Below are positions 1 to 6,817 of a stretch of DNA of 11,906 nucleotides, piece by piece; positions within the stretch are counted from its first letter, which is position 1; each line of letters opens with the position of its first letter. The notes beneath the pieces were generated by a model. That model was not told where the DNA came from. It made no database searches and was given only the letters and a program-made list of their open reading frames with translations. This stretch comes from Phycocordibacter sp964398865. GTDB taxonomy: Bacteria > Patescibacteriota > Minisyncoccia > Phycocordibacterales > Phycocordibacteraceae. The stretch covers positions 1-11,906 of the forward strand of contig CAYNOO010000018.1 in NCBI GenBank assembly GCA_964398865.1, in the 5' to 3' direction. The position numbers and the translations under genes are program-made.

Positions 1-66
1 ATAGGCTTTAGGTGTACATGCAGTAATGCATTGAGCCAAGAAGTACTAATTCGCCGATTCTGCGGG
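1..66 (+). rRNA. 23S rRNA, 3' end (partial)
   Basis: The first ~66 bases match the conserved 3' end of 23S rRNA (domain VI): GATAGGC-type start, then a stem-loop ending in TTGAGCCAAG, then the near-universal GTACTAAT. In E. coli this is followed by about 18 nt to the mature 3' end, so the end is placed near 66 and is uncertain by roughly 5-10 nt. The gene is cut by the window edge. It is followed by a 75-nt spacer and the 5S gene on the same strand, the usual 23S-5S order. The spacer shows no tRNA. Confidence 0.9.
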
Positions 67-127
67 GAAGCATGGAAATCCATAACGTATATATTGTGCT
101 CGGTGTTTTCTTTGTGATGAGTGAGAA

Positions 128-262
128 GGTTCAAGTTTGTGTTCTGGTGATTTGACGCCGTGGTCACACCCGATCCCATTCCGAACTCGGCAGTTAAGCA
201 TGGTCGTAGCGATGGTACTCGAAAGGGGAGAGTAGCTAATCGCCAGAACAGAGCCTTGAACC
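128..262 (+). other. Inverted repeat enclosing 5S (likely processing stem)
   Basis: GGTTCAAG (128-135) and CTTGAACC (255-262) are perfect 8-bp complements flanking the 5S gene by about 5 nt on each side. In a 23S-5S precursor they would stack on helix I and could be the stem cut during 5S maturation. The 3' arm is followed by CATTTTTT (263-270), so the same stem could also contribute to termination. Structure is seen; role is inferred. Confidence 0.55.
141..249 (+). rRNA. 5S rRNA
   Basis: Helix I is formed by GTTCTGG (141-147) and CCAGAAC (243-249), perfectly complementary and extendable by a G-U and two more pairs. Between them are the conserved 5S signatures: GTGGTCACACC-CGATCCCATTCCGAACTCGG (helix II/III region), AGTTAAGC, and GAGAGTAG near the 3' end. 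Length about 109 nt is slightly short for bacterial 5S (about 115-120), so the ends may extend by a few bases. It encodes the RNA of the large-subunit central protuberance. An open frame starting at 160 runs through this gene and should not be read as coding. Confidence 0.93.
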
Positions 263-272
263 CATTTTTTAT

Positions 273-303
273 AAAACTCGCTGCCGACGCGGGTTTTTGT
301 TTT
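273..303 (+). terminator. Intrinsic terminator of the 23S-5S transcript
   Basis: AAAACTCGC (273-281) pairs with GCGGGTTTT (289-297) with one G-U pair around a 7-nt loop, followed by a T-rich run (TTTTTGTTTT, 294-303). It sits 24 nt past 5S and directly before the promoter of the next gene, the expected place to stop rRNA transcription. Confidence 0.75.
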
Positions 304-311
304 GCTATACT
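303..311 (+). promoter_or_regulatory. Extended -10 promoter, leaderless start for gene at 319
   Basis: TG-C-TATACT (303-311) is an extended -10 box (TGn plus 5/6 match to TATAAT). The ATG at 319 begins 8 nt after the box, where transcription should begin, so the mRNA would be leaderless. No Shine-Dalgarno and no convincing -35 (the -35 position falls in the terminator stem). The same layout recurs before folD (6803-6811), and a near-identical box precedes secD (7649-7657). Confidence 0.55.
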
Positions 312-318
312 TTCATTT

Positions 319-1056
319 ATGCGTTGGGCGATAAAACGGCAAGCGGTCTATGCAGGGAGTATATTTTTGGCTTTACTGCTGGTTCTTGGAGCCGGCTGGT
401 TTTTGTTTTTTTATCATACGCCCACATGCAGTGACGGAATTTTGAATCAGAGTGAAGAGGGGATTGATTGCGGTGGCGTTTGTGCAACACTCTGCCAAGC
501 TCCGCGCATATCTGCTCTCTGGGCGCGTTCCGTCGAAGTTGCTCCTGGCGTATACCATGCGGTTGCACTCGTAAGGAATCCTGAATCCTCTGCTGGCACC
601 GACTTGCTGCCCTACACGTTTCAACTTTTTGACTCGAAGAATATTCTGATTGCAGAGCGGAGAGGCGTGATGTTTCTGTATCCTGGGGAAGTTGTTCCCT
701 TATTTGAAGCGAATATCCTGACAGGGGAACGCACACCTGCGCGTACGTTCTTAACTTTCGGTGCAGCTACGTGGGTCCGGATGGAGCGACCGCAAGAGCC
801 AATACAGATTACTTCTCGCTCACTTGATGAGGAAGCTCTCACACTCACAGCTCACATAGAGAATAAGTCGGCTGTAGTGGTGCGCGACACTACGCTTACA
901 GCGCTTCTTTATGACGCCGATGATATTCTTGTAGCCGCCTCTCAGACGAAATTTGCTGCCATTCCATCGCGTGGTGAGCAAGATGCTGTCTTTACGTGGC
1001 AGCAGCCGTTCTCACGCGCAATTGTGCGGACTGACATTGTTGCCAGAACCAAATGA
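319..1056 (+). CDS. Single-pass membrane protein with Cys-rich DGIxNxxExGxDCGG motif
   Basis: A 245-aa protein of unknown function. Start chosen at ATG 319: the frame stays open back to 160, but that part crosses the 5S gene and terminator, while 319 sits just after an extended -10 box. Residues 1-8 are basic, ~10-31 form one hydrophobic helix, so most of the protein is probably outside the membrane. Immediately after the helix comes T36-C-S-D-G-I-L-N ... E-G-I-D-C51-G-G-V-C55 ... C59, a Cys-rich, Asp-rich motif seen in predicted surface proteins of CPR bacteria and archaea, possibly metal or disulfide stabilised. The rest (~62-245) looks like two beta-rich FxLyD-like or Ig-like modules (for example GVYHAVALVRNPES and LTLTAHIENKSAVVVRDTTLTA), which is inference. 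Its stop overlaps the next start (ATGA), so it is co-expressed with the SEDS glycan polymerase and may be an envelope partner of it. Confidence 0.8.
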   Translation: MRWAIKRQAVYAGSIFLALLLVLGAGWFLFFYHTPTCSDGILNQSEEGIDCGGVCATLCQAPRISALWARSVEVAPGVYHAVALVRNPESSAGTDLLPYTFQLFDSKNILIAERRGVMFLYPGEVVPLFEANILTGERTPARTFLTFGAATWVRMERPQEPIQITSRSLDEEALTLTAHIENKSAVVVRDTTLTALLYDADDILVAASQTKFAAIPSRGEQDAVFTWQQPFSRAIVRTDIVARTK

Positions 1057-2171
1057 TTTCTTTCTTTCGTCGCATTGATTGGTTACTCTTGGGGAGCGCT
1101 TTTCTGATATCCCTTGCGGGGCTTTCCAGTATGTACGGTTTTGGGAGTAAAACGGAGTATGCTTCGCACCAGATAATCTGGCTCGGGCTTGGCGTCGCAG
1201 TTTTCTTTCTGGCGAGCACTATTGATTTTCGATTTCTGCGTCGCACCAGCGTCGTTGTCTTCATATATGCAGTCGCAGTTTTTTTCCTCGGACTTTTGTT
1301 TGCCGTAGGTTCTGTATTCAAAGGAGCGCAGAGTTGGTTTAACCTCGGAGCCTTCGCGGTGCAGCCGGTTGATCCTGCGAAATTCGCCCTCATTCTTGTG
1401 CTTGCAAAATATTTTTCTCGCCGGCACATCGAGATTGCGCAAATCAAGCACATCCTTGTTTCTGGCGGTTATGCATTCCTTATATTTGCATTGTTGTTTT
1501 TGCAACCCGACTTCGGCTCCGCAGTTATCGTGGCAGGTTTATGGATGGCGATGGTCTTGCTTGCTGGTATTCCGCTCCGGCATCTCGTCTTAATAGCGGC
1601 GACCGCTATCGCTGCGGTGTCACTGTTGTGGATTTTTGCGTTCGCGCCGTATCAGAAAGCCCGCATCGTCACGTTCATCCATCCATTGGCTGATATTTCG
1701 GGTGCCGGTTATAACGCGTTCCAATCCACCGTGGCGGTAGGGTCGGGAGGTATTTGGGGAAAGGGAATCGGCTATGGAACCCAATCTCGTCTCCAGTTTC
1801 TCCCTGAAAACCAGACCGATTTCATCTTCGCAGCATTTGCAGAAGAGTGGGGATTGATTGGCACGCTGATACTCTTAGGTCTTTTCGGACTGTTGTTCTA
1901 TCGGCTTGTGGGGAATGCCAGGAAAGGCGCGACTAACTTCGAAACATTTTTCATACTTGGCGTCGCGTCGCTTTTCGGCATACATGCAATCATTCATATC
2001 GGGATGAACACCGGTCTCTTGCCGGTCACCGGCGTTCCTCTTCCATTCATGAGTTATGGCGGATCGCACATCATCACGAGCTATGCGCTCCTCGGCATTG
2101 TCAACGCGATGCAGCAATACGGGCGAGAAGTGCATGAGGATGCAGAACACGAGTTGGTCGGGATTTCCTAA
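1053..2171 (+). CDS. rodA: RodA/FtsW-type SEDS peptidoglycan glycosyltransferase
   Basis: 372 aa, very hydrophobic, about ten membrane helices. SEDS family proteins polymerise lipid II into peptidoglycan strands together with a class B PBP. Family signatures: QPVDPAKFALIL (104-115), QPDFGS (151-156, with D153), the long block GKGIGYGTQSRLQFLPE continuing NQTDFIFAAFAEEWG (residues 236-267), which carries the extracytoplasmic acidic residues, and GMNTGLLPVTGVPLPF followed by MSYGG (317-337). RodA rather than FtsW is favoured by the short N-terminus (RRIDWLLLGSAFLISLAGLSSMY) and by the length, but the subfamily cannot be settled by eye. The ATG overlaps the previous stop (ATGA), suggesting coupled translation. 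The stop overlaps the stop of the convergent glycosyltransferase gene. No class B PBP lies in the window. Confidence 0.93.
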   Translation: MISFFRRIDWLLLGSAFLISLAGLSSMYGFGSKTEYASHQIIWLGLGVAVFFLASTIDFRFLRRTSVVVFIYAVAVFFLGLLFAVGSVFKGAQSWFNLGAFAVQPVDPAKFALILVLAKYFSRRHIEIAQIKHILVSGGYAFLIFALLFLQPDFGSAVIVAGLWMAMVLLAGIPLRHLVLIAATAIAAVSLLWIFAFAPYQKARIVTFIHPLADISGAGYNAFQSTVAVGSGGIWGKGIGYGTQSRLQFLPENQTDFIFAAFAEEWGLIGTLILLGLFGLLFYRLVGNARKGATNFETFFILGVASLFGIHAIIHIGMNTGLLPVTGVPLPFMSYGGSHIITSYALLGIVNAMQQYGREVHEDAEHELVGIS

Positions 2172-3280
2172 GAGGTGTATATCGCTTCGGTTTCGCGTAT
2201 CATGCGGGCAAGTGAAAACTGATTCTTCACTCGTACCCGGTTCTCTCTTCCGTACTTCTCGCGGAGTTCGGAGTTGTTTATAAGTTTTTCTAATGCATCT
2301 GCAAGAGCCTGTGCGTTCTCTTTCGGCACGAGGATTCCTGTTTCTCCATCTTCTATAACCTCTGGAATCCCGCCGATATTTGATCCAACGACGGGCAGTT
2401 CCGCCAAACCTGCTTCCAAGAGTGCATATCCTAGAGCTTCTGTCCGAGAGGGAAAGACGAACACATCAAATGCTTTGAGAATTTGTGCCGCTCTATCAAC
2501 ATGACCAGGTAAGAACACTCGATTCTGGAGATTGTATTTCTTAATGAGGGACTCCAATAGAATTCTCTTTTCCCCTTCGCCGATGATGACTGCTTGCCAG
2601 CTTCCTTCTTTTGGTAAATGCGAAAGAGCTTCAATGAGAATGTCATGCCCTTTGTTAGTATGCAGCTCTCCAATAGTGCCTATCGTCAGGCGCTCTCTAT
2701 CGAAATCTGGGGAGAGTGTTTTTAACTTCGTTTGTGCCTCTTGGCGGTCAGCAAATGTTATCTCAGAGACTCCGTGACGGATCAAACGCACACCTTTGTG
2801 CAGAGGGGTATCGCGTTTTATTTTTTCTGATACTGCGATTGTCGTGTGTGCTAACAGAACCGTCATTCCTTGAATCACACGAAATAGCATCCGCTGGTAA
2901 AAGGGGCGTTTTTCGTTAAAGCTCCATCCATGTGCAGTGAAAATTATCTTCGGTACTTTTTCTAGCCGCCCAGCCATGGCTCCCAAAAACCCTGCTTTTG
3001 AGCTGTTCAGATGCAAAATATCCGGTTTTTCTTGCTGTAGGAGTGCGCGGATTTCAGACAAGGAGCGCCAATCTTTCAAGACTGAGACGTCTCTTCCTAA
3101 GGAGGGGAGCGTAACCGTTCGTATGCCGCCCTGAGTACACTCTTGAAGTAGCCAGCCGTTTCCGCCTGCCGCTACCACTGCTTCAAGGGTCGTCTTCGAA
3201 AGATTGGTCGCGAGGTCATATACGTATCGCTGCGCTCCGCCGAAGTTTGATTTAGTGATGAGAAAAAGAACCTTTTTCAT
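2168..3280 (-). CDS. GT4-family glycosyltransferase
   Basis: 370 aa with the start at ATG 3280 (MKKVLFLIT); the frame is open 15 codons further up, but those residues do not fit the Rossmann start and would cross the promoter. Retaining GT-B enzyme that transfers a sugar from a nucleotide-sugar donor, probably to a lipid-linked acceptor at the inner face of the membrane. N-terminal acceptor domain: TKSNFGGAQ (9-17), DILHLNSSKAGFLG (87-100), FTAHGW (114-119). C-terminal donor domain: IGTIGELHTNKG (200-211), VIIGEGE (231-237), then FPSRTEALGYALLEAG (276-291) holding the E-x7-E pair E281/E289, and GSNIGGIPEVIEDGETG (299-315). No membrane helix. It diverges from the sugar-phosphate transferase operon over 35 bp, which suggests a shared glycan pathway. 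Donor and acceptor cannot be told from sequence. Confidence 0.92.
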   Translation of the reverse strand: MKKVLFLITKSNFGGAQRYVYDLATNLSKTTLEAVVAAGGNGWLLQECTQGGIRTVTLPSLGRDVSVLKDWRSLSEIRALLQQEKPDILHLNSSKAGFLGAMAGRLEKVPKIIFTAHGWSFNEKRPFYQRMLFRVIQGMTVLLAHTTIAVSEKIKRDTPLHKGVRLIRHGVSEITFADRQEAQTKLKTLSPDFDRERLTIGTIGELHTNKGHDILIEALSHLPKEGSWQAVIIGEGEKRILLESLIKKYNLQNRVFLPGHVDRAAQILKAFDVFVFPSRTEALGYALLEAGLAELPVVGSNIGGIPEVIEDGETGILVPKENAQALADALEKLINNSELREKYGRENRVRVKNQFSLARMIRETEAIYTS

Positions 3281-3315
3281 AAAACAGTATCTATAGTATT
3301 CTAACTGGAGAATCC
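3281..3315. promoter_or_regulatory. Divergent promoter region with overlapping -10 boxes
   Basis: Only 35 bp separate two divergent starts. On the plus strand TATAGT (3292-3297) is a 5/6 -10 box; transcription from about 3304 would give a 12-nt leader with GGAG (3307-3310) five bases before ATG 3316, one of the few Shine-Dalgarno sites in this window. On the minus strand TATAGA (3295-3290) and GATACT (3291-3286) are candidate -10 boxes; GATACT ends 5 nt before ATG 3280, giving a leaderless or near-leaderless mRNA. The boxes overlap in the near-palindrome AGTATCTATAGTATT. Confidence 0.5.
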
Positions 3316-4668
3316 ATGCCAGCACGCGCTTTTATGCGATTGATACTCGTTGTCGGAGACCTCATGCTCTTTATTTTTGCAGTGCCCGTCACCTTGGCGA
3401 TACGCGTACTTGGTGTTCCGACGAATGTCGACGTACTCGCGCATCTTATGCCGTTCTCTCTTCTCACGCTCCTTTTTATACTCGTCTTCTTCAGCGCTGG
3501 TCTCTATGACTCCGAAACCGCGATATCCAGGCGGGAGCTCACCGGAACTATTTTCGGAGCACAGTTTGTGAATATTCTTCTCGCTGCTTTGTTTTTCTTT
3601 TTTTTCCCTGTTTTCGGTATCACGCCGAAAACTACTCTCCTTATCTATCTTCTCGTCTCGGTCGCGTTGGTCACGACGTGGCATTTTTTCGTGCTCTCCT
3701 TGTCGCGTCGTCGGAAAGATACCGCAGTCATCGTAGGGGATGGAAAGGATGTTGATGACGTCATTCGCGAATGTGCGACCGGTTCGTGTCCGTTTGCTAT
3801 AGAAGTAGTGATTCCAGTTTCTGGCAGAGCTAAGGAAGACATAACTGCCGATATAGAAAAAGCATTTGTCAGAGAGCCTGATTTTGTCATCATGGATTTT
3901 GGGGACGATCGTATACAGTCAGCATTTCCAGCGTTCTCGCTCAGGAAAAGGCACGGCACGGTATTTATGAGTTTTTCAAAGGTGTATGAAGATTTGTTCC
4001 GTCGCATCCCGCTCTCTTCGTTATCGTATAAGTGGTTCAATTCTAATAATGCACCCGAGCGAGTTTTTTATGCTTTTCTGAAAAGAATCTTTGACCTTGT
4101 TTTTGGCACGCTTCTCTTTATATGCTTCGTTCTTGTACTTCCTTTTGTATGGCTTGCCCTCCGTCTTGAAGGAAAAGGCACTTTGTTTATTACTCAAGAG
4201 CGGATGGGGCAGGGTGGCGAGAAAATTTCTGTGTTGAAATTTCGGAGTATGCGCCTCAATAAAGCTACTTCCAACGAATGGACAGTGGAGGAGAAGAGCG
4301 ATAATCCTGTCACAAAAGTTGGGGCATTCTTGCGCAAAACTTCCCTGGACGAGCTGCCGCAGGTTCTTTCTGTCCTTTCGGGCGATCTCTCATTGATAGG
4401 ACCGCGGAGCGACATCGTTGGTCTCGCTGATAGACTCGCGGAATCCATACCGTTCTATACTGAACGGTATAGTGTCACTCCCGGCATATCTGGCTGGGCG
4501 CAGGTGAATCAGCGATATAGCCCCGGCAACATCAGTCCGCAGTCTATAGAAGAGTCGCGCATCAGGCTCGCATATGATTTGTATTACGTAAATCATCGCT
4601 CACCATTTCTAGACCTCTCCATAACACTCCGTACTTTAAAGACACTTATCACGCGTTGGGTATCATGA
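3316..4668 (+). CDS. Polyprenyl-phosphate sugar-1-phosphate transferase (WcaJ/PglC superfamily)
   Basis: 450 aa with the layout of long polyprenol phosphate phosphoglycosyl transferases: N-terminal membrane helices (~8-30, 45-62, 82-100, 106-127), a soluble Rossmann-like segment (~134-215, VIVGDGKDVDDVI), then a re-entrant/membrane segment (~256-282) and the C-terminal catalytic domain. Catalytic signatures: FITQERMGQGGE (281-292), LKFRSM (297-302), KTSLDELPQ (331-339) with the Asp-Glu dyad D335/E336, LIGPRSD (350-356), PGISGWAQVNQR (369-380), YDLYYV (400-405). The enzyme moves a sugar-1-phosphate from a UDP-sugar onto undecaprenyl phosphate, the first step of lipid-linked glycan assembly. 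GGAG lies 5 nt before the ATG. It starts an operon with two nucleotide-sugar epimerase genes (ATGA overlap at 4665), which probably supply its donor. Which sugar is transferred is unknown. Confidence 0.92.
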   Translation: MPARAFMRLILVVGDLMLFIFAVPVTLAIRVLGVPTNVDVLAHLMPFSLLTLLFILVFFSAGLYDSETAISRRELTGTIFGAQFVNILLAALFFFFFPVFGITPKTTLLIYLLVSVALVTTWHFFVLSLSRRRKDTAVIVGDGKDVDDVIRECATGSCPFAIEVVIPVSGRAKEDITADIEKAFVREPDFVIMDFGDDRIQSAFPAFSLRKRHGTVFMSFSKVYEDLFRRIPLSSLSYKWFNSNNAPERVFYAFLKRIFDLVFGTLLFICFVLVLPFVWLALRLEGKGTLFITQERMGQGGEKISVLKFRSMRLNKATSNEWTVEEKSDNPVTKVGAFLRKTSLDELPQVLSVLSGDLSLIGPRSDIVGLADRLAESIPFYTERYSVTPGISGWAQVNQRYSPGNISPQSIEESRIRLAYDLYYVNHRSPFLDLSITLRTLKTLITRWVS

Positions 4669-5738
4669 AGCACACTCTTTTTATCACCGGTGCGGCAGGG
4701 TACGTGGGCACCATGCTCTCTGAACAGTTTTCAAAACGTGATGATGTTGAGCGCATCATTGCCCTGGATAAAGAGTCGATGCCGGAATCTCTTCTAGGAA
4801 ACAAAAAGATAGAGTGGATCACCGCTAACACGTCAGATGGGTCGTGGCAGAAGAAGGTTGCTGGGTTTTTGCCTACCATTGTCATTCACACTGCATGGCA
4901 GATACGCGAATTCTACGGCAATCGCCCGCTCGAATGGAAATGGAACGTAGATGGGTCTGAAGACGTATTCGAGTTCGCTTTCACAAATCCATCGGTCGAA
5001 CGTTTAGTGCATTTTTCTACGGTTGCATCGTACGGTTCATTTCCTGAGAATACTCTCGAGCACCGCTTTGCTGAAGATGAGTCGTTCAGGAAGTCGGAAT
5101 ATCTCTATGCTGAAGAGAAACGTATCGTAGAAGAGAGGCTTGAGATGCGGTATAAAAAAGCAAAAGAGAAAGGGAAAGTTCCGGAGGTATACATTGTTCG
5201 TCCCGCCGCTATAACAGGACCGAGAGGACGTTACATGAGAATTCGTTTTGGGTTACAAGCGGCTCTTTCTGGGACTCTCAAGGTTGAGAAGAGGTTCATC
5301 TATGATCTCATATCGTTGTGGGTATCCCGTGTTCCCATAACGCCGAAATGGCTGCGTCAGTACGTGCACGAAGATGACATAACGGATATTGTCGGGCGTC
5401 TTTCTTTCGGCGAGTCGTGCGGCGCCTATGAGGCTTTCAACGCGGCTCCTCCGGGTCCTGCAGTGCTGGGTCCCGACATGGCAAAAGCGGTCGGCAAGAA
5501 ATCTATCAAAGTCTCCCCCTGGATGGTTCGTCTCGCTTTCTTTTGGATGTGGCACTTAACGCGTGGGCGGATTCCTACTTCTCCGGGTAGTTGGCGTGGG
5601 TATTCCTATCCGATTGCAGTCGATGGATCGAAGATTACGAAACTCGTGGGGTATCAATATGCCTATGAGTCGCTTGAAGCGTTTTCCTCCACAAAAGGTC
5701 GCTATGAAGAGTTTGTGCCGAAAGATTTAAGAAAATGA
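4665..5738 (+). CDS. NAD(P)-dependent sugar epimerase/dehydratase (extended SDR)
   Basis: 357 aa. Start set at ATG 4665, which overlaps the upstream stop (ATGA); a TTG three codons earlier is a weaker choice. Rossmann nucleotide-binding motif GAAGYVG (9-15), Asp at the end of beta-2 (ALDKES, D35), HFSTVASYG (116-124) with the active-site Ser, and Y148-A-E-E-K152 as the YxxxK catalytic pair. RPAAITGPRGRYM (~182-194) is the usual post-catalytic R-P-x-x-x-x-G-P block. The C-terminal part (~195-357) is less conserved and includes an amphipathic, Trp-rich stretch (SPWMVRLAFFWMW, ~285-297), so membrane association is possible. It belongs to the UDP-glucose 4-epimerase-like atypical/extended SDRs, but substrate and reaction (epimerase, reductase or dehydratase) cannot be assigned. 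Co-operonic with the priming transferase and the next epimerase. Confidence 0.85.
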   Translation: MKHTLFITGAAGYVGTMLSEQFSKRDDVERIIALDKESMPESLLGNKKIEWITANTSDGSWQKKVAGFLPTIVIHTAWQIREFYGNRPLEWKWNVDGSEDVFEFAFTNPSVERLVHFSTVASYGSFPENTLEHRFAEDESFRKSEYLYAEEKRIVEERLEMRYKKAKEKGKVPEVYIVRPAAITGPRGRYMRIRFGLQAALSGTLKVEKRFIYDLISLWVSRVPITPKWLRQYVHEDDITDIVGRLSFGESCGAYEAFNAAPPGPAVLGPDMAKAVGKKSIKVSPWMVRLAFFWMWHLTRGRIPTSPGSWRGYSYPIAVDGSKITKLVGYQYAYESLEAFSSTKGRYEEFVPKDLRK

Positions 5739-6685
5739 AAATTCTCGTTACCGGCGGAGCGGGCTTCATCGGAAGCCATATTGTTCAGAGACTTCTTAAA
5801 AGGGGAGACGAAGTTGTTATCGTAGACAATATCAATCCGTATTATGACCCAGCGCTCAAGCGTGCCCGCCTAGCCCGCCTGTGCGAAGGCGCGAACTTGT
5901 ACGAGATTGATATTGCTGATTTTGATGCGCTTGAAAAAGTATTTAAGGCTCACTCTTTCGATTTGATATATCACATTGCCGCACAAGCTGGGGTACGGTA
6001 CTCCCTTTCACACCCCGAAGTGTATGAGCGCACTAATGTAGTGGGGACTGAAAATGTGCTCAAGCTTGCCTCCACACATGGAAAGCCACCAATAATCTTT
6101 GCATCCTCCTCATCGGTGTATGGCGACGTCAAGGCCACCACTTTTACGGAAGATGAGATAGGCATATCGCTTTCCCCATACGCTGAGACGAAACAAAAAG
6201 GTGAAAATCTTTGCGAGAAATATGCAAAAGAATGCGGAATGAATGTTACGGTACTCCGCTTCTTTACTGTCTACGGACCATGGGGAAGACCAGATATGGC
6301 GCCTATGTTATTCACGGAGAAAATAGTACGGCATGAGCCGATAGAACTTTTCAACGAGGGCGACATGAAGCGTGATTTCACGTATATCGATGACATTGTT
6401 GACGGGTGCATCTTGGCTGGAGAAAATCCAAATGGTTTTCAGATTTTTAATCTTGGGCGCGGGGCTCCTGTTGCCCTCTTGGATTTTGTTTCGACTCTTG
6501 AAAAAGAACTTGGCGTTATGGCGGAAAGGATTAACAAGCCAATGCAGCCAGGAGATATGAAAGAGACCTATGCAAGTATCAGTAAAGCGGAAGACAAATT
6601 AGGTTTTAAGCCGAAAGTATTGCTTACGGATGGTATTCACAAGTTTGTTGAATGGTATCGTCAGTATCATAATATAAACTCATGA
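5735..6685 (+). CDS. UDP-glucuronate 4-epimerase-like SDR
   Basis: 316 aa. GGAGFIG (7-13) binds NAD; VDNINPYYDPALKRARL (30-46) is the typical N-terminal signature of UDP-glucuronate 4-epimerases, as is RFFTVYGPWGRPDMAP (175-190). The catalytic residues are in FASSSSVYG (122-130) and Y149-A-E-T-K153. RDFTYIDDIVDG (~213-224) and the C-terminal NLGRGAPV are also standard for the family. Such enzymes interconvert UDP-GlcA and UDP-GalA, supplying acidic sugars for surface polysaccharide; assignment to this substrate is by signature only and UDP-Glc/GlcNAc 4-epimerase remains possible. The ATG overlaps the previous stop (ATGA). The stop TGA (6683-6685) in turn overlaps another ATG that begins a copy of the folD start (see 6682-6831). 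Confidence 0.88.
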   Translation: MKILVTGGAGFIGSHIVQRLLKRGDEVVIVDNINPYYDPALKRARLARLCEGANLYEIDIADFDALEKVFKAHSFDLIYHIAAQAGVRYSLSHPEVYERTNVVGTENVLKLASTHGKPPIIFASSSSVYGDVKATTFTEDEIGISLSPYAETKQKGENLCEKYAKECGMNVTVLRFFTVYGPWGRPDMAPMLFTEKIVRHEPIELFNEGDMKRDFTYIDDIVDGCILAGENPNGFQIFNLGRGAPVALLDFVSTLEKELGVMAERINKPMQPGDMKETYASISKAEDKLGFKPKVLLTDGIHKFVEWYRQYHNINS

Positions 6686-6768
6686 TTATCGATGGAAGAA
6701 ACGAGAACTGCTTCTCGTTTCTTCCGATCCCGTTTCGGGAATGGTCGTTGCCGGTAGGCAGACCATAG
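6682..6768 (+). pseudogene. 28-codon ORF carrying a duplicated folD start
   Basis: ATG 6682 overlaps the epimerase stop (ATGA) and opens a 28-codon frame ending in TAG at 6766-6768. It starts M-I-I-D-G-R, the same six residues as FolD, and its first 14 bases match the folD start in 13 positions. After that it runs into the hairpin region (FSFLPIPFREWSLPVGRP) and no longer resembles FolD. I read it as a truncated relic of the original folD start or a duplicated target site, not a functional gene, although the overlap would allow translation. Confidence 0.35.
6694..6766 (+). repeat. Three tandem hairpins upstream of folD
   Basis: Hairpin 1: 6694-6707 pairs with 6712-6725, 14 perfect bp closed by a CTGC loop. 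Hairpin 2: TCCCG (6728-6732) with CGGGA (6736-6740), 3-nt loop. Hairpin 3: ATGGTC (6741-6746) plus TGCC (6749-6752) with GGCA (6757-6760) plus GACCAT (6761-6766), 10 bp with a 2-nt bulge and a GGTA loop. They follow one another with almost no spacing. No T-run follows any of them, so this is not an ordinary intrinsic terminator. They may be a structured 3' UTR that protects the epimerase operon mRNA, part of a small inserted element, or a cis-regulatory RNA for folD. The known tetrahydrofolate and ZTP riboswitch consensus sequences are not visible. Confidence 0.6.
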
Positions 6769-6802
6769 GAGGGTGAGGTATTGGGAGATACATGCGAGTT
6801 CA

Positions 6803-6811
6803 TGATATGTT
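6803..6811 (+). promoter_or_regulatory. Extended -10 promoter, leaderless start for folD
   Basis: TG-A-TATGTT (6803-6811) followed by TTCACT and then ATG at 6818. This closely parallels the element before the gene at 319 (TG-C-TATACT, TTCATTT, ATG). TTGGGA (6781-6786) is a possible weak -35 with a long 19-nt spacer. A purine-rich AGGAGGGTGAGG (6768-6779) is too far from the ATG (about 40 nt) to act as its ribosome binding site. Confidence 0.5.
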
Positions 6812-6817
6812 TTCACT

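Noticed and set aside
160..318. N-terminal extension of the first protein frame back to GTG 160
   Set aside because: It runs through the 5S rRNA and its terminator; the extended -10 before ATG 319 gives a better start.
317..736. Antisense frames opposite the first protein, rodA, the sugar transferase and secD
   Set aside because: They are shadows of well-supported genes, with no family motifs or start signals.
6694..6725. Intrinsic terminator of the epimerase operon
   Set aside because: The 14-bp hairpin is strong but is followed by GATCCCG, not a T-run.
6694..6817. Tetrahydrofolate or ZTP (pfl) riboswitch upstream of folD
   Set aside because: Neither the conserved THF core nor the CCGCCUGGGCA-type ZTP core can be found; only generic hairpins are seen.
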